DNA of 64,000 bases, from the NCBI GenBank assembly GCA_046336655.1, contig JBKDGH010000010.1, positions 203,679 to 267,678 on the forward strand, written 5' to 3'. The position numbers were made by a program, and so were the translations under genes. The DNA is from CANGTU01 sp046336655. GTDB lineage: Bacteria; Bacteroidota; Bacteroidia; Flavobacteriales_D; Sanyastnellaceae. Shown here piece after piece: positions 10,001 to 20,002 of the stretch (positions within the stretch are counted from its first letter, which is position 1; every line of letters starts with the position of its first letter). The notes under the pieces were generated by a model that was not told where the DNA came from, ran no database searches, and saw only the letters and a program-made list of their open reading frames with translations.

Positions 10001-13000
10001 TTTCAATGGACTCTTACCAACGGCACATGTGATCCGGCAGTTTCTGATCAGGTTGTGGTTACCGTATTCAACAATGCAATCCCGCAGGCTAATGCAGGGC
10101 CGGACGCGTCTTTGTGCCTCCCGCTGACGTCCTATACTATGCAGGCAACTGCCGCGATCTTCCCCTCTTCGGGATCATGGTCGCTGGTTTCAGGTGCCGG
10201 AACTATCGCTAATCCCGGGTCACCAACTTCTCAGGTCAACAATCTGGGAGTAGGTCAGAATGTATTCCGTTGGACAATCAATAACGGGCCATGCGCGGGA
10301 GTCAACTTTGATGAGGTCGTAATCACAGTATTCAGCAATGTGTCTCCACCTGCTGATGCCGGGGCGGATCTGGAAGCATGCTTTCTGGGGGCCATTCCGG
10401 TTCAACTCGCTTTGAATGGAAATACCCCGGGTTCACCTGCCACGGGTGTTTGGACATTGGTGTCCGGCGGAGGAAGCATTATCTCGCCCAACTCACCTGC
10501 ATCACAGATATCCGGGCTGCCGGTTGGAGTGAGTGTATTTCAGTGGACAATTAATAATGGCGCGTGCGGGTCCACCAGTGATCAAGTCTCCGTCGCAGTG
10601 TACAATCCGAATCAGTCACCAGCTAACGCCGGTCCGGATCAGGCAATTTGTTCAACCACCACCCAACTGAATCTTAGCGCGAATTCCTTGACAGCACCGG
10701 CCACCGGACAGTGGACAGTAGTAAGCGGTTCGGGTGTTTTTACCAACGCCTTCTCATCGAACACCACAGTAACAGGATTGTCCATTGGACAAAATGTATT
10801 TCAGTGGACCATTGATAATGGACCGTGTGCATCACCGGCTGTCTTATCTGATCAGGTCACTGTGACGGTGTTCAACAGTGCTCAAACACCTGCTACTGCC
10901 GGACCAGATCAATCGATCTGCTCATCAATTGCGCAAATCCCGCTGAACGCTAATACGCTGTTGCTGCCGGCAACTGGCCAATGGACTGTAGTTTCCGGTA
11001 CAGGTTCTTTTTCAAATCCTACATCACCTGTTACCAATGTGACAGGTATGTCAGTTGGAATAAATACCTATCAGTGGCAGGTTTTTAACGGACCATGCAA
11101 TCCGTCATCTGTTGATCAGATTAGTGTTACCGTATTCGACCAGAATGCGGTCGCAGCTGACGCAGGTGCAGACCAGGCATTTTGCCTTCCCGTTACCTCC
11201 TCGGTATTCACGGGCAATGTGCCTGCATTTCCTGCGACAGGCCTGTGGTCGCTGGTTTCCGGCGCGGGAGTGATTGAAAGCCCCACCCAGTTCAACTCAG
11301 CTGTCAGCGGTCTGGCTTTAGGGGAGAACATTTTTCAATGGACGATTAATAACGGAGCGTGCGGCACCATTACATCTGACCAGCTGTCCATCTTCATTTT
11401 TGACAATGGTCAAAGCCTTCCCAATGCCGGCATGGATGCACAACTTTGTACCCCACAGAGCACTTACACGATGCAAGGGAATGCAATCTCATTTCCTGCT
11501 CAGGGCACATGGACACTTGTAAGCGGATCCGGCACAATCGCCAATCCAAATAATCCCGTTACAACCGTTTCCGGACTTGGAGTTGGGGAAAGTGTATTTC
11601 GCTGGAGCCTTTCGAATGGCCCGTGTCCCGTGGGATTTGCCTTTGATGAAATGTCAATCTTTGTATTTGATCAGAATCAACCCAATGCGAACGCCGGGCC
11701 TGATCAGTTCCTTTGTGCGACAGGTGTTTCTCCTGTTTCCGCACAAATGGCGGCGTCTTCAGTCATTGCGCCGGGCAGCGGGGTGTGGACCTTGATCAGT
11801 GGAAGCGGTACAATAGTTAGCCCAACCTCTCCGCTTACATTGATTAATGCGTTAGGAGTTGGTGTGAACATTTTCAGATGGACCGTAAACAACGGTCCAT
11901 GCACCAACGGGACCACTTTTGATGAAGTCAGTATTTTCGTTTATCCTGCCAACCAGGCTCCGGCTAATGCCGGGCCGGATCAGGAGTTGTGCTCCAATAA
12001 TGCAACCGCTACTTTCGCGGCGAATGTGCCCGTGTTCCCGGGCGTGGGTAGTTGGACGCTGGTTCAGGGAGGTGGGGTGATCGCAAATCCTGATTCACAG
12101 GGATCATTCGTTTCGGGCTTATCAGTTGGTGACAATATTTTTCAGTGGTCCATTGACAATGGCCCTTGCGCGCCCCCGGTTACTTCTGATCAAATCATCA
12201 TTACCGTGTTTAATGCACTCCAGCTTCCGGCCGATGCAGGCCCGGACCAGCAAGTGTGCAGCAGTCAGGGAGTAGTGAATCTTTCTGGAAATTCAGCGTC
12301 GTATCCGGCTTCGGTGCTTTGGCAAGTTGTTTCCGGTGCCGGCTCAATCTCATCTGCGAACAGCTCTTCCACAACCGTCACGGGGCTTTTGCCAGGTGAT
12401 AACGTCTTTTCTTATACCGTATCAAATGGGCCTTGCGCCGCGCCCACTACCGATTTCGTGACGATTACGGTGTTTGATAGCAATCTTCAACCGGCTACAG
12501 CAGGAAGCGATGTGGAAATATGCTTGCCTCAAAACGCGAGTGCACTGAATGGCAATGTGGCGGTGTATCCTGCCACAGGCCAGTGGACACTGATATCCGG
12601 TGGCGGATCATTTGCAGATGCCAGTATTGGAAACACATTGGTGACGGGCATACCAGTGGGATCAAATACATATCGCTGGACGCTTAGCAATGGACCGTGC
12701 GCGCCTTCGGTAAGTGCCGATGAAGTTGCGGTTTTGGTGTTTGATAACACGCAGCCACCGGCCAATGCAGGAATTGATCAGTCATTCTGTGAACCCGTTT
12801 CTTCAGCCACGCTCAATGGGAATGCTGTGATTTTCCCCGCCACGGGACTGTGGTCGCTGGTGAGTGGCTCAGGCAGCATTTTGAACCCGGCAAATCCAAA
12901 TTCAGCAGTTACTGGCCTTGCTGCAGGCGAGAATATTTTCCGATGGTCTGTTTCTAATGGACCTTGCGCAGGAGCGGAAACGTTCGATGAGGTCAGCATT

Positions 13001-16000
13001 TTCATTTTTGATGACAATCAGTCAGCTGCGTATGCCGGAGCAGATCAATTCTTCTGTTCGCCTGAATCAACCGCAACGATCGCAGGCAGCCCGGTAATTT
13101 TCCCGGCAACGGGTCAATGGACGTTGATTTCCGGCACAGCGGTGATTGAAACCCCGACTTCCTCCACAACTCAGGTGTCAGGGTTTACCATCGGAGAAAC
13201 AGTACTTCAATGGTCGGTATCGAATGGTCCTTGCCCCGGATCAACGACAACCGATCACGTTAGCCTGTTTGTGTATGATACGAATGCTCCGGCGGCAGAC
13301 GCGGGTCCTGATCAGAGTATATGTTCCCCTCAAAATAACGTTGTAATGGCTGCGAACTCGCCGGTGTTCCCGGCCACAGGTTTTTGGGAAGTGATCTCTG
13401 GATCAGGAATAATTCAGGATGTTCATTCTCCCACCACATTAATCGATAATCTGGGTGTCGGGGAACATATATTCCAGTGGACTATTGATAATGGTAGCTG
13501 CGGGGCGGGCACTACAAGCGATTTGGTGACCATTTTGGTTTACAGCAGCGACGCACCGGACGCGTTTGCAGGTGAAGATCGTGACTTGTGCACGCCGGTA
13601 ACAAGCGTGGTTATGTCCGGAAGCTCTCCGGTAGCTCCTGGCTTCGGGCAATGGACGCTTATATCCGGAAGCGGGATTATTGCAGATGCAGGTAACCCGA
13701 ACACGTTGGTTACCGGTTTGGGAATCGGCCCAAATGTATTCGAATGGACCGTATTCAATGGGCCGTGTGCCAATGCACTCACCACCGATCTAGTAGTAAT
13801 CAATGTATTTGACGGAGGTGCGGAATCTCCTTTTGCAGGAAACGATCAGGAGCTTTGTTCGCCTGACTTTGATATTCAGCTACAGGCAGATCCTGCGATT
13901 TTCCCTGGAATAGGCACTTGGTCGGTAGTAGGCGGTACGGGAGTTTTCAGCGACCCGAATGATCATTCGGCCACAGTGAGTGGATTATCGACAGGGTTCA
14001 ATGCATTGAGGTGGTCCATCGATTACAGCACATGCGGAGCTCCTTTTGATGATGTGAATATCATCGTTTATGACTCCTCACAGGATCCTGCAGATGCAGG
14101 TCCGGACCAGTCCATCTGCAATACGACTACCGAAATTTCCATGGATGCTAATGCAGCTCTTACTCCAGGTTTCGGAACATGGACGGTGATTCAGGGGACG
14201 GGTAACTTTATTAATCCAAATGATCCTTTGACCGGTGTATCAAATCTTTCAGTTGGTGAGAATCGTTATGTATGGGAGCTGTACACAGGCGGGTGTCTTG
14301 ACCCTCTGCTCTCAAGAGATACAGTAGCTATTTATGTGTATGACAACATCGAACCGCCCGCTTACGCCGGAGAAGATCAGTCCATTTGCAACCCGTTGTC
14401 AGAAGTCGTGCTTGAGGGAAGTGAGGTCATCTATCCTGCAGTTGGCACCTGGACGCTAATCCAGGGTTCAGGTGTTATTGCTGACAGCAATAGTGAAGTG
14501 ACACAGGTCTCGGCGTTGACTACAGGTGAGAACATATTCCAGTGGTCCGTGGACAATGGACCGTGTCCGATTGGAGTTACGGTTGATGAGGTGTCAATTT
14601 TTGTATTTGATGAGACTCAACCAACGGCTGATGCAGGCGCAGATCAGCAGTTTTGTTCACCTGTGAACACCACCACACTCAGTGGAAGCGATGTCATTTT
14701 CCCGGGGTCTGGTTCCTGGACAGTTCTTGCAGGCGGCGGAGTGATAGCAGATGCAACGAATCCCTTGACCAGTGTCACAGGACTCACCGTTGGACAGCAC
14801 CTTTTCCAGTGGTCGGTTCAGAACGGGCCTTGTTCAGTTCCAACGTCAGACATCGTGGAGGTGCTGGTTTTCGACGAGTTAAATCCGGTTGCCAATGCAG
14901 GGGAGGATCAGGAGTTGTGTTTACCTCAGACCGCCTCGCAATTACAGGGAAGTACTTATCTGTTTCCTGCAGCCGGCCAATGGTCGGTGTTTGCGGGTAC
15001 TGGAATCTTCGCTGACGCAAGTGATCCGTTTACTGCGGTTTCCGGACTTTCGGTGGGAGAGAATGCATTTGTGTGGACAGTAGGGAATGGGCCCTGCGCG
15101 AATTCACTCACCACAGATACCGTGGTAATTCGTTTGTTTGACCCGCTTGCGGCGCTTGCCGATGCGGGCCCGGATCAATCAGGTTGTACGCCGCAAAATT
15201 CCTTCGTCATGGCTGCTACCCCGGCCGCAATTCCGGGATTGGGAACGTGGTCTGTGGAGTCGGGCAACGCACTCATAGCAGACACAAATGACCCCACCAC
15301 CATCATTAGCGGATTGAATGTCGGAGAGACAGTGTTGCGCTGGACGGTTTACAATGGACCATGCTCAAACTCAAATTCGTTTGATTTGATCAGCATACTG
15401 CTTTACAACAGTAATCAACCCGCGGCAAACGCTGGTCAGGATCAGAGTGTCTGCACACCGCAGACATCTGTTATACTCGATGGAAATGATGCTGTTTTTC
15501 CGGCAAGCGGACAATGGATAGTGGTTTCAGGAACCGGCGTGTTAATTGATGAAAGTGATCCGGGGACGCTGGTAACAGGCCTGAGTATCGGACTAAATGT
15601 ATTTCGATGGACCATAACTAACGGAAGTTGCGATCCCGGAATCACCTTTGATGAGGTATCTGTCTTTGTATTTGACAATGCGCAGGAATCAGCGTTTGCC
15701 GGAAATGATCAGGAGATTTGTGTGCCCCAGACAGCTGCACTTCTCGAGGGCAGTGAGCTAGTCGGGGTGGCTGAAGGAAACTGGCAGTTAATCACCGGTC
15801 AGGGGAGTATTGCAAACCCGCAATTGTCGTCGACGCTAGTCACTGATCTCGCGCAGGGAGAAAATGTATTCGTATGGAGTGTGGACAATGGCAGTTGCGG
15901 GGTATCATCAGACACCATATCTGTATATGTCTTCAATCCCGATGCTGCAGAGGCAGATGCCGGCCCGGGTGTTTTTCTTTGTAGCCCGACTTCGGATTAT

Positions 16001-19000
16001 ACATTGGAAGGGAATATTCCGGATGTCCCTGGTGTGGGTACCTGGGCTTTGGTCAGTGGAACAGGCTCAATCAATAACCCGAATGATCCTTCGGCCGAAG
16101 TAGTAGGATTGACTATTGGCCAGAATGTGTTCTCCTGGACGATCTACAATGGCCCATGCGAAGAGCCTACTGTTGATTTAATAACTGTCCTGGTTTACGA
16201 CGAAAATCAACCTGAAGCAGATGCAGGAGAGGATCAGGAGTTGTGCCTGCCTCTGAATGAGACTACTTTGAACGGTAGCCCCGCCATTTTTCCGGCAACC
16301 GGCACCTGGACACTCATTGAAGGAAGCGGAGTAATTACCGATCCTTCAGATCCCTTGACCACGGTCACAAACCTTGGCCAGGGCATAAATGTATTTGGTT
16401 GGGTAATAGATAACGGACCTTGTGCGAATTCCGTAACAAGTGATCAGGTAATTGTTTCAGTGTTTAATCCGGATGCTCCGGTGGCAGATGCGGGGGTGGA
16501 TCAGGAGTACTGCCTGCCGCAAACATCCGCGACAATGTCAGCGGTTGAACCGGAGATTCCGGGCGTTGGAACCTGGCAATTGATAAGCGGAACGGGCGTG
16601 ATCGCAGATGCCAACGATCCCACAAGTGCCATTGCAGGTTTGAGCGTAGGAGAGAATGTATTTCAATGGACTGTTTATAATGGGCCATGCAGCGTGACCA
16701 ATACCACTGATTTGGTCAGCATTTCAATATATAGTGACGGACAATTGCCTGCTGATGCTGGGCCGGATCAGGAATTATGCACTCCGAATACAACGGTGCA
16801 ACTCAGCGGAAACGGAGTGATATTTCCGGCATCCGGAGTATGGACCCTGGTTGAGGGAACCGGAGTGATCGAAAATCCTACAGACCCAAACACACTTGTT
16901 ACAGGTCTGGCTCCCGGTAACACCATTTTTGAGTGGACCATCACAAACGGAGCGTGCCCGGAAGGCCTCTCTTCGGATCAGGTGACCATTTTCATCTTTG
17001 ATTCCAGTCAGGAGGAGGCGTATGCCGGAGAAGATCAGGAGCTCTGTCTGCCGGTAAATACAACTACTATTCAAGGCACAGATCTGACTGACTCAGCTAC
17101 CGGGGTGTGGACTCTGATTAGCGGCGGTGGAACACTAGTGGATCCAACGAATCCGGCCACCGAATTGGTTGATTTGCCTCAGGGAGTAAATGTGTTTGAA
17201 TGGACGGTAGATAACGGTCCCTGCGGAATGAGCAGTGATCAGATTACGATCAGCGTATTCAATCCGAATGCACCAACAGCGGATGCGGGTCCCGATGCCG
17301 AGTATTGCACGCCCGTGAGCACCCATCAAATGGCGGGAAGTCAAGTTGACTTTCCGGGACAAGGGACATGGATACTTATTACTGGAACAGCTACAATTGA
17401 AGCTCCGTCTAATCCAAATACGCTAGTTACTGGTCTTACTGTTGGAGAGAACATTTTTATCTGGCAGGTTGATAATGGTCCTTGTAGTTCGCCCACGGTG
17501 GATGTAATGAGTATTTTCATTTATAATGAGAACGCACCTGATGCCAATGCAGGGCCGGATCAGGAAATATGTTTGCCTGTTACAGAAGTGACAATGAATG
17601 CCTCTGCAGCAGAGTTTCCGGCTATCGGAACTTGGGCTGTGGTAACAAGTCCGGGCGCGCCGGTAATTGGGGATATCAATGCGCCGAATTCGGTCATTTC
17701 TAATCTGCCACCGGGCACTACAGTGCTTTCCTGGACAGTGGATAATGGTCCTTGCCAGAATGGGATCACCGTGGATACGGTCGAAATCAGAGTGTATAAT
17801 CCTGATCTCCCCGGGCCACTCGCCGGAGAAGATCAGGACATTTGCACGCCGCAAAGTCAGGTGGGCATGAATGCATCGGCACCCGGGGACCCGAACTATG
17901 GATACTGGTCACTGCTCGCGGGTAGTGGAGTTGTTTCAGACATCAATGATCCCAACGCCACGATTTCAGGTTTGGCAGTTGGCGTGTCTTGTTTCAACTG
18001 GACAATTTATAACGGAGCGTGCGCCGATAGTCTGCTTAGCGATGAAGTATGCATCAACGTATTCAACGCCAATCAGCCTGCGGCACTTGCCGGCTTTGAT
18101 CAGGAACTTTGCTTCCCGGTTTCCACGGCGGTCATGTCAGGAAACAGCGCCATTATTCCGGCTGAAGGCACGTGGACTATCTTCGGGGGAGATGGCGATA
18201 TCGCAAATGCGAACGATCCACTCACGTCCGTCACAAATATTCCAATAGGAACGAATACGTTTGTTTGGACTATCGATAACGGGCCTTGTCCTGGCGCAAT
18301 CACCAGCGATCAGGTGAATGTGTTGGTCTTTGACCCGAATGCGGCACCGGCCAATGCAGGAGCAGATATCAGCATTTGCACTCCGGCGAATTGTGTGACG
18401 CTTGAGGCTGCGTCAGCCACCGATCCGCAGACGGGCACCTGGTCATTCATTTCATCTGTCAATGGTTCAGGAGATGTGCCATTTGGAACAATTGACAACC
18501 TCAATAGCAATCAGGCCGAACTCTGTGCACTGGTGGTCGGCGTGCATACATTGCAATGGGAGTTGTACAACGGACCTTGCGACAATGACACTCAGGATAC
18601 CGTGGTTGTGTTTGTATATGATGCCACATCACCTGCGGCAGATGCGGGACCTGATCAGGAACTTTGCGGGGATGACAGTCAAACAGTTCTTGAGGGCGTT
18701 GCTCCGATTTTTCCGGCGATTGGGACATGGACGATTGTGAGTAGTTCAGGAAATCCGGTAATAGCGGATGCGAATAATCCAGTATCCGGAATTAGTGGTT
18801 TGAATATCGGGGAGCATACGTTGGTATGGACGATAGATAACGGCCCGTGCCTGACTCCAACCAGCGATACGCTGCGGATTTTTGTATTTGATCCGGACTC
18901 ACCAAATGCAGTGGCAGGCCCCGATCAGTTATTCTGCGAGAATTTCCCTGACGCAATCATGGCGGCAAACACTCCGGTTTTCCCTGCTTCAGGTACGTGG

Positions 19001-19996
19001 AGTGTAATCAGTGGTGGTGGGGAAATCGCGGATGTCAATAACCCTAATACTGTTATCAATAACATTCCACTCAATGAAACCGTTTTCGTGTGGACCGTGT
19101 ACAACGGAGCCTGTGCGAACGGCATAACCACAGATACGGTTTCGGTCTTTGTCAATGATCTTACAGTAGCTGCAGCCAATGCAGGTCCGGATTTATTCCT
19201 GTGCGGCGTGCCGGATGAATTGCTGATCACGGGTACACCTACTGTTGGCCTGGCCACAAGTCTGTGGGAAGTTGTCAGTGGTCTTGGTATTCCGGATCAG
19301 CCGACAAATAATAACACATACGTATCCGGCCTGACATCCGGAATCACCACGTTGAGTTACACCGTGGATAACGGTGAATGCGGAATATCATCGGATGAAG
19401 TGATAATCACAATTTTTGATCCTGATCTGCCGCCGGCTGATGCAGGAGAGAGTCTGACAATTTGCAATAATGAATTTGTTTCGTTCAATCTGAATGCATC
19501 GGAAGCAGTGTTTCCTTCAGTGGGTTGGTGGACAATAGTGAATGGGCCTGTTCTGCTGAGTGACACCACGTCTGCAGAAGCACTTGTGCTTTCACTCGGT
19601 GAGTTCACAACCGAATTGCAGGACCTTACAAGTACACTTGTATGGAATGTGAATAATGGAGTGTGTGGCACAACGCAAGACACACTTCTGTTGATCCTGA
19701 AAGACTGTCTCACGCTCGAGATTCCTGACGCATTCTCTCCGAACGGGGACGGAGCAAATGATGAGTGGATCATTCCGAATATAGATGCATATCCGACCAA
19801 TTCGCTGAAGATCTTCAACCGCTGGGGTGCGGAGGTATTCAGCGCAGCTCCTTACAGCAACGGTAATGCCTGGGATGGCATATCCACGCATCCGGCAACG
19901 ATCGGTGAGGGGCTGCCGGTTTCGACCTACTACTACATTCTGGATTTGGGAACCGGAGAAGAAGCTTATCGGGGATTTGTATACTTAAAGCGCTAA
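7058..19996 (+). CDS. Giant T9SS type B surface protein: IgGFc-binding-like head and 41 PKD-like repeats
   Basis: The product has about 4,312 residues. The ATG at 7058 is preferred; a TTG at 7001 is the only longer option. A hydrophobic signal segment ends in SAYSQ. Next comes a domain of about 420 residues resembling the IgGFc-binding N-terminal domain (FWMPPIW near residue 42, GGTDQLVPVELIGTEYAV later). A cadherin-like domain follows (about 465-563), then 41 tandem repeats of about 89 residues. Each repeat starts near AGPDQxxC, has a central GxWxxxSGxGxI core and a VxGLxxGxNxFxW block, and ends near NGPC. The C-terminus (about 4222-4312, PDAFSPNGDGANDEW, then FNRWG) is the gliding motility-associated type B sorting domain. 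By analogy with SprB-like adhesins it is probably a long surface fibre exported by T9SS. The next gene encodes a PorP/SprF protein, which supports this. Confidence 0.88.
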   Translation: MGPIGICISASTQKRRGQNALSLFVACVILMSAGSAYSQFDYKFWMPPIWQTGNSQQNQPSELFITTPYPTPVNVHIETPDGTTFVFDGTVSSGTPLIIPLSPILGQTNIANTVISNNGFIVTSNQPVQCVHRVSALNNQTLVTLKGQNAAGRDFWCGSQVRNNASNYGPNEQHFISVMALENNTQVTFQTPFDLWQTGAGDLPNPYTISLNRHQCYLVRSDVHTEHVSGAHVTSNKDIVVISGSTHTRISGPGANAADGGTDQLVPVELIGTEYAVIKGQNSNTFDYIIVVAREANTQVFINGSGTPSATIGAGQFFDWSLTGTLGSAHSIQTSKPAYLYHVTGASNDDEVDMGIMPNLDCTGSRYIEFSRFTTNTSIQILQVLAPDDAWPTLRLNNVLYSSVPGVIVNTIPGLPGWRAITFPNASVPAACILRSDGFFHAGWLTGTTNNTGAFGYLSGFDDSFEILDPVSQLPTNIYNLGELCQGQSIDHCVKVVSCKPDVELTAVANNSGAVTVAPATAPFDTCFRYTAPFNFVGTDTLTFTATNIFGYEDSFEIVIEVVNPNTPINAGPDQVVCSATTTALSAVNPDVQANGYWTVAQGTGVIANPNSPATTVSNLSPGVNLFVWNQSYPACGIIRTDVVQVFRFEGTPPLANAGPDVNLCGSSNYTMQANNPGFSGIGTWEILSGNATIFNINSATALVVNPGLGVNTFRWNISNGACPGNDSNDVMVINVFNPNHPPANAGPDQAVCQGSFTFLNINGSVPLVPATGQWSVISGTAAFGNASSANTTVSGLSVGVNILRWTITNGPCGTLTDDVVITVFNPASPAANAGQNQSICLPANSTTLAANSPISPATGTWSVVQGTGSFSNLNAPNSAVSGLSSGINVFQWTINNGPCANSVTSSQVTITVFPDSQPTPGAGQDQQLCFTGGALSTVLNGTPATSPGAGSWSVVNGSGIFGAPNSPSTSVSGLGFGTNTFQWTLTNGTCDPAVSDQVVVTVFNNAIPQANAGPDASLCLPLTSYTMQATAAIFPSSGSWSLVSGAGTIANPGSPTSQVNNLGVGQNVFRWTINNGPCAGVNFDEVVITVFSNVSPPADAGADLEACFLGAIPVQLALNGNTPGSPATGVWTLVSGGGSIISPNSPASQISGLPVGVSVFQWTINNGACGSTSDQVSVAVYNPNQSPANAGPDQAICSTTTQLNLSANSLTAPATGQWTVVSGSGVFTNAFSSNTTVTGLSIGQNVFQWTIDNGPCASPAVLSDQVTVTVFNSAQTPATAGPDQSICSSIAQIPLNANTLLLPATGQWTVVSGTGSFSNPTSPVTNVTGMSVGINTYQWQVFNGPCNPSSVDQISVTVFDQNAVAADAGADQAFCLPVTSSVFTGNVPAFPATGLWSLVSGAGVIESPTQFNSAVSGLALGENIFQWTINNGACGTITSDQLSIFIFDNGQSLPNAGMDAQLCTPQSTYTMQGNAISFPAQGTWTLVSGSGTIANPNNPVTTVSGLGVGESVFRWSLSNGPCPVGFAFDEMSIFVFDQNQPNANAGPDQFLCATGVSPVSAQMAASSVIAPGSGVWTLISGSGTIVSPTSPLTLINALGVGVNIFRWTVNNGPCTNGTTFDEVSIFVYPANQAPANAGPDQELCSNNATATFAANVPVFPGVGSWTLVQGGGVIANPDSQGSFVSGLSVGDNIFQWSIDNGPCAPPVTSDQIIITVFNALQLPADAGPDQQVCSSQGVVNLSGNSASYPASVLWQVVSGAGSISSANSSSTTVTGLLPGDNVFSYTVSNGPCAAPTTDFVTITVFDSNLQPATAGSDVEICLPQNASALNGNVAVYPATGQWTLISGGGSFADASIGNTLVTGIPVGSNTYRWTLSNGPCAPSVSADEVAVLVFDNTQPPANAGIDQSFCEPVSSATLNGNAVIFPATGLWSLVSGSGSILNPANPNSAVTGLAAGENIFRWSVSNGPCAGAETFDEVSIFIFDDNQSAAYAGADQFFCSPESTATIAGSPVIFPATGQWTLISGTAVIETPTSSTTQVSGFTIGETVLQWSVSNGPCPGSTTTDHVSLFVYDTNAPAADAGPDQSICSPQNNVVMAANSPVFPATGFWEVISGSGIIQDVHSPTTLIDNLGVGEHIFQWTIDNGSCGAGTTSDLVTILVYSSDAPDAFAGEDRDLCTPVTSVVMSGSSPVAPGFGQWTLISGSGIIADAGNPNTLVTGLGIGPNVFEWTVFNGPCANALTTDLVVINVFDGGAESPFAGNDQELCSPDFDIQLQADPAIFPGIGTWSVVGGTGVFSDPNDHSATVSGLSTGFNALRWSIDYSTCGAPFDDVNIIVYDSSQDPADAGPDQSICNTTTEISMDANAALTPGFGTWTVIQGTGNFINPNDPLTGVSNLSVGENRYVWELYTGGCLDPLLSRDTVAIYVYDNIEPPAYAGEDQSICNPLSEVVLEGSEVIYPAVGTWTLIQGSGVIADSNSEVTQVSALTTGENIFQWSVDNGPCPIGVTVDEVSIFVFDETQPTADAGADQQFCSPVNTTTLSGSDVIFPGSGSWTVLAGGGVIADATNPLTSVTGLTVGQHLFQWSVQNGPCSVPTSDIVEVLVFDELNPVANAGEDQELCLPQTASQLQGSTYLFPAAGQWSVFAGTGIFADASDPFTAVSGLSVGENAFVWTVGNGPCANSLTTDTVVIRLFDPLAALADAGPDQSGCTPQNSFVMAATPAAIPGLGTWSVESGNALIADTNDPTTIISGLNVGETVLRWTVYNGPCSNSNSFDLISILLYNSNQPAANAGQDQSVCTPQTSVILDGNDAVFPASGQWIVVSGTGVLIDESDPGTLVTGLSIGLNVFRWTITNGSCDPGITFDEVSVFVFDNAQESAFAGNDQEICVPQTAALLEGSELVGVAEGNWQLITGQGSIANPQLSSTLVTDLAQGENVFVWSVDNGSCGVSSDTISVYVFNPDAAEADAGPGVFLCSPTSDYTLEGNIPDVPGVGTWALVSGTGSINNPNDPSAEVVGLTIGQNVFSWTIYNGPCEEPTVDLITVLVYDENQPEADAGEDQELCLPLNETTLNGSPAIFPATGTWTLIEGSGVITDPSDPLTTVTNLGQGINVFGWVIDNGPCANSVTSDQVIVSVFNPDAPVADAGVDQEYCLPQTSATMSAVEPEIPGVGTWQLISGTGVIADANDPTSAIAGLSVGENVFQWTVYNGPCSVTNTTDLVSISIYSDGQLPADAGPDQELCTPNTTVQLSGNGVIFPASGVWTLVEGTGVIENPTDPNTLVTGLAPGNTIFEWTITNGACPEGLSSDQVTIFIFDSSQEEAYAGEDQELCLPVNTTTIQGTDLTDSATGVWTLISGGGTLVDPTNPATELVDLPQGVNVFEWTVDNGPCGMSSDQITISVFNPNAPTADAGPDAEYCTPVSTHQMAGSQVDFPGQGTWILITGTATIEAPSNPNTLVTGLTVGENIFIWQVDNGPCSSPTVDVMSIFIYNENAPDANAGPDQEICLPVTEVTMNASAAEFPAIGTWAVVTSPGAPVIGDINAPNSVISNLPPGTTVLSWTVDNGPCQNGITVDTVEIRVYNPDLPGPLAGEDQDICTPQSQVGMNASAPGDPNYGYWSLLAGSGVVSDINDPNATISGLAVGVSCFNWTIYNGACADSLLSDEVCINVFNANQPAALAGFDQELCFPVSTAVMSGNSAIIPAEGTWTIFGGDGDIANANDPLTSVTNIPIGTNTFVWTIDNGPCPGAITSDQVNVLVFDPNAAPANAGADISICTPANCVTLEAASATDPQTGTWSFISSVNGSGDVPFGTIDNLNSNQAELCALVVGVHTLQWELYNGPCDNDTQDTVVVFVYDATSPAADAGPDQELCGDDSQTVLEGVAPIFPAIGTWTIVSSSGNPVIADANNPVSGISGLNIGEHTLVWTIDNGPCLTPTSDTLRIFVFDPDSPNAVAGPDQLFCENFPDAIMAANTPVFPASGTWSVISGGGEIADVNNPNTVINNIPLNETVFVWTVYNGACANGITTDTVSVFVNDLTVAAANAGPDLFLCGVPDELLITGTPTVGLATSLWEVVSGLGIPDQPTNNNTYVSGLTSGITTLSYTVDNGECGISSDEVIITIFDPDLPPADAGESLTICNNEFVSFNLNASEAVFPSVGWWTIVNGPVLLSDTTSAEALVLSLGEFTTELQDLTSTLVWNVNNGVCGTTQDTLLLILKDCLTLEIPDAFSPNGDGANDEWIIPNIDAYPTNSLKIFNRWGAEVFSAAPYSNGNAWDGISTHPATIGEGLPVSTYYYILDLGTGEEAYRGFVYLKR
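8753..19708 (+). repeat. 41 tandem PKD-like repeats of about 267 bp inside the giant adhesin gene
   Basis: I counted 41 occurrences of the AGxDx-type repeat start, at an average spacing of about 89 residues. Every repeat has one cysteine soon after the AGPDQ motif and a second one in the NGPC motif about 60 residues later. The repeats are diverged at DNA level, with no long identical copies noticed, so the array looks old rather than freshly amplified. Confidence 0.85.
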
Positions 19997-20002
19997 GAGA
20001 AC

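Noticed and set aside
8753..19708. CRISPR or other DNA-level array
   Set aside because: The periodicity of about 267 bases is protein-level; the DNA copies are diverged and the frame stays open throughout.
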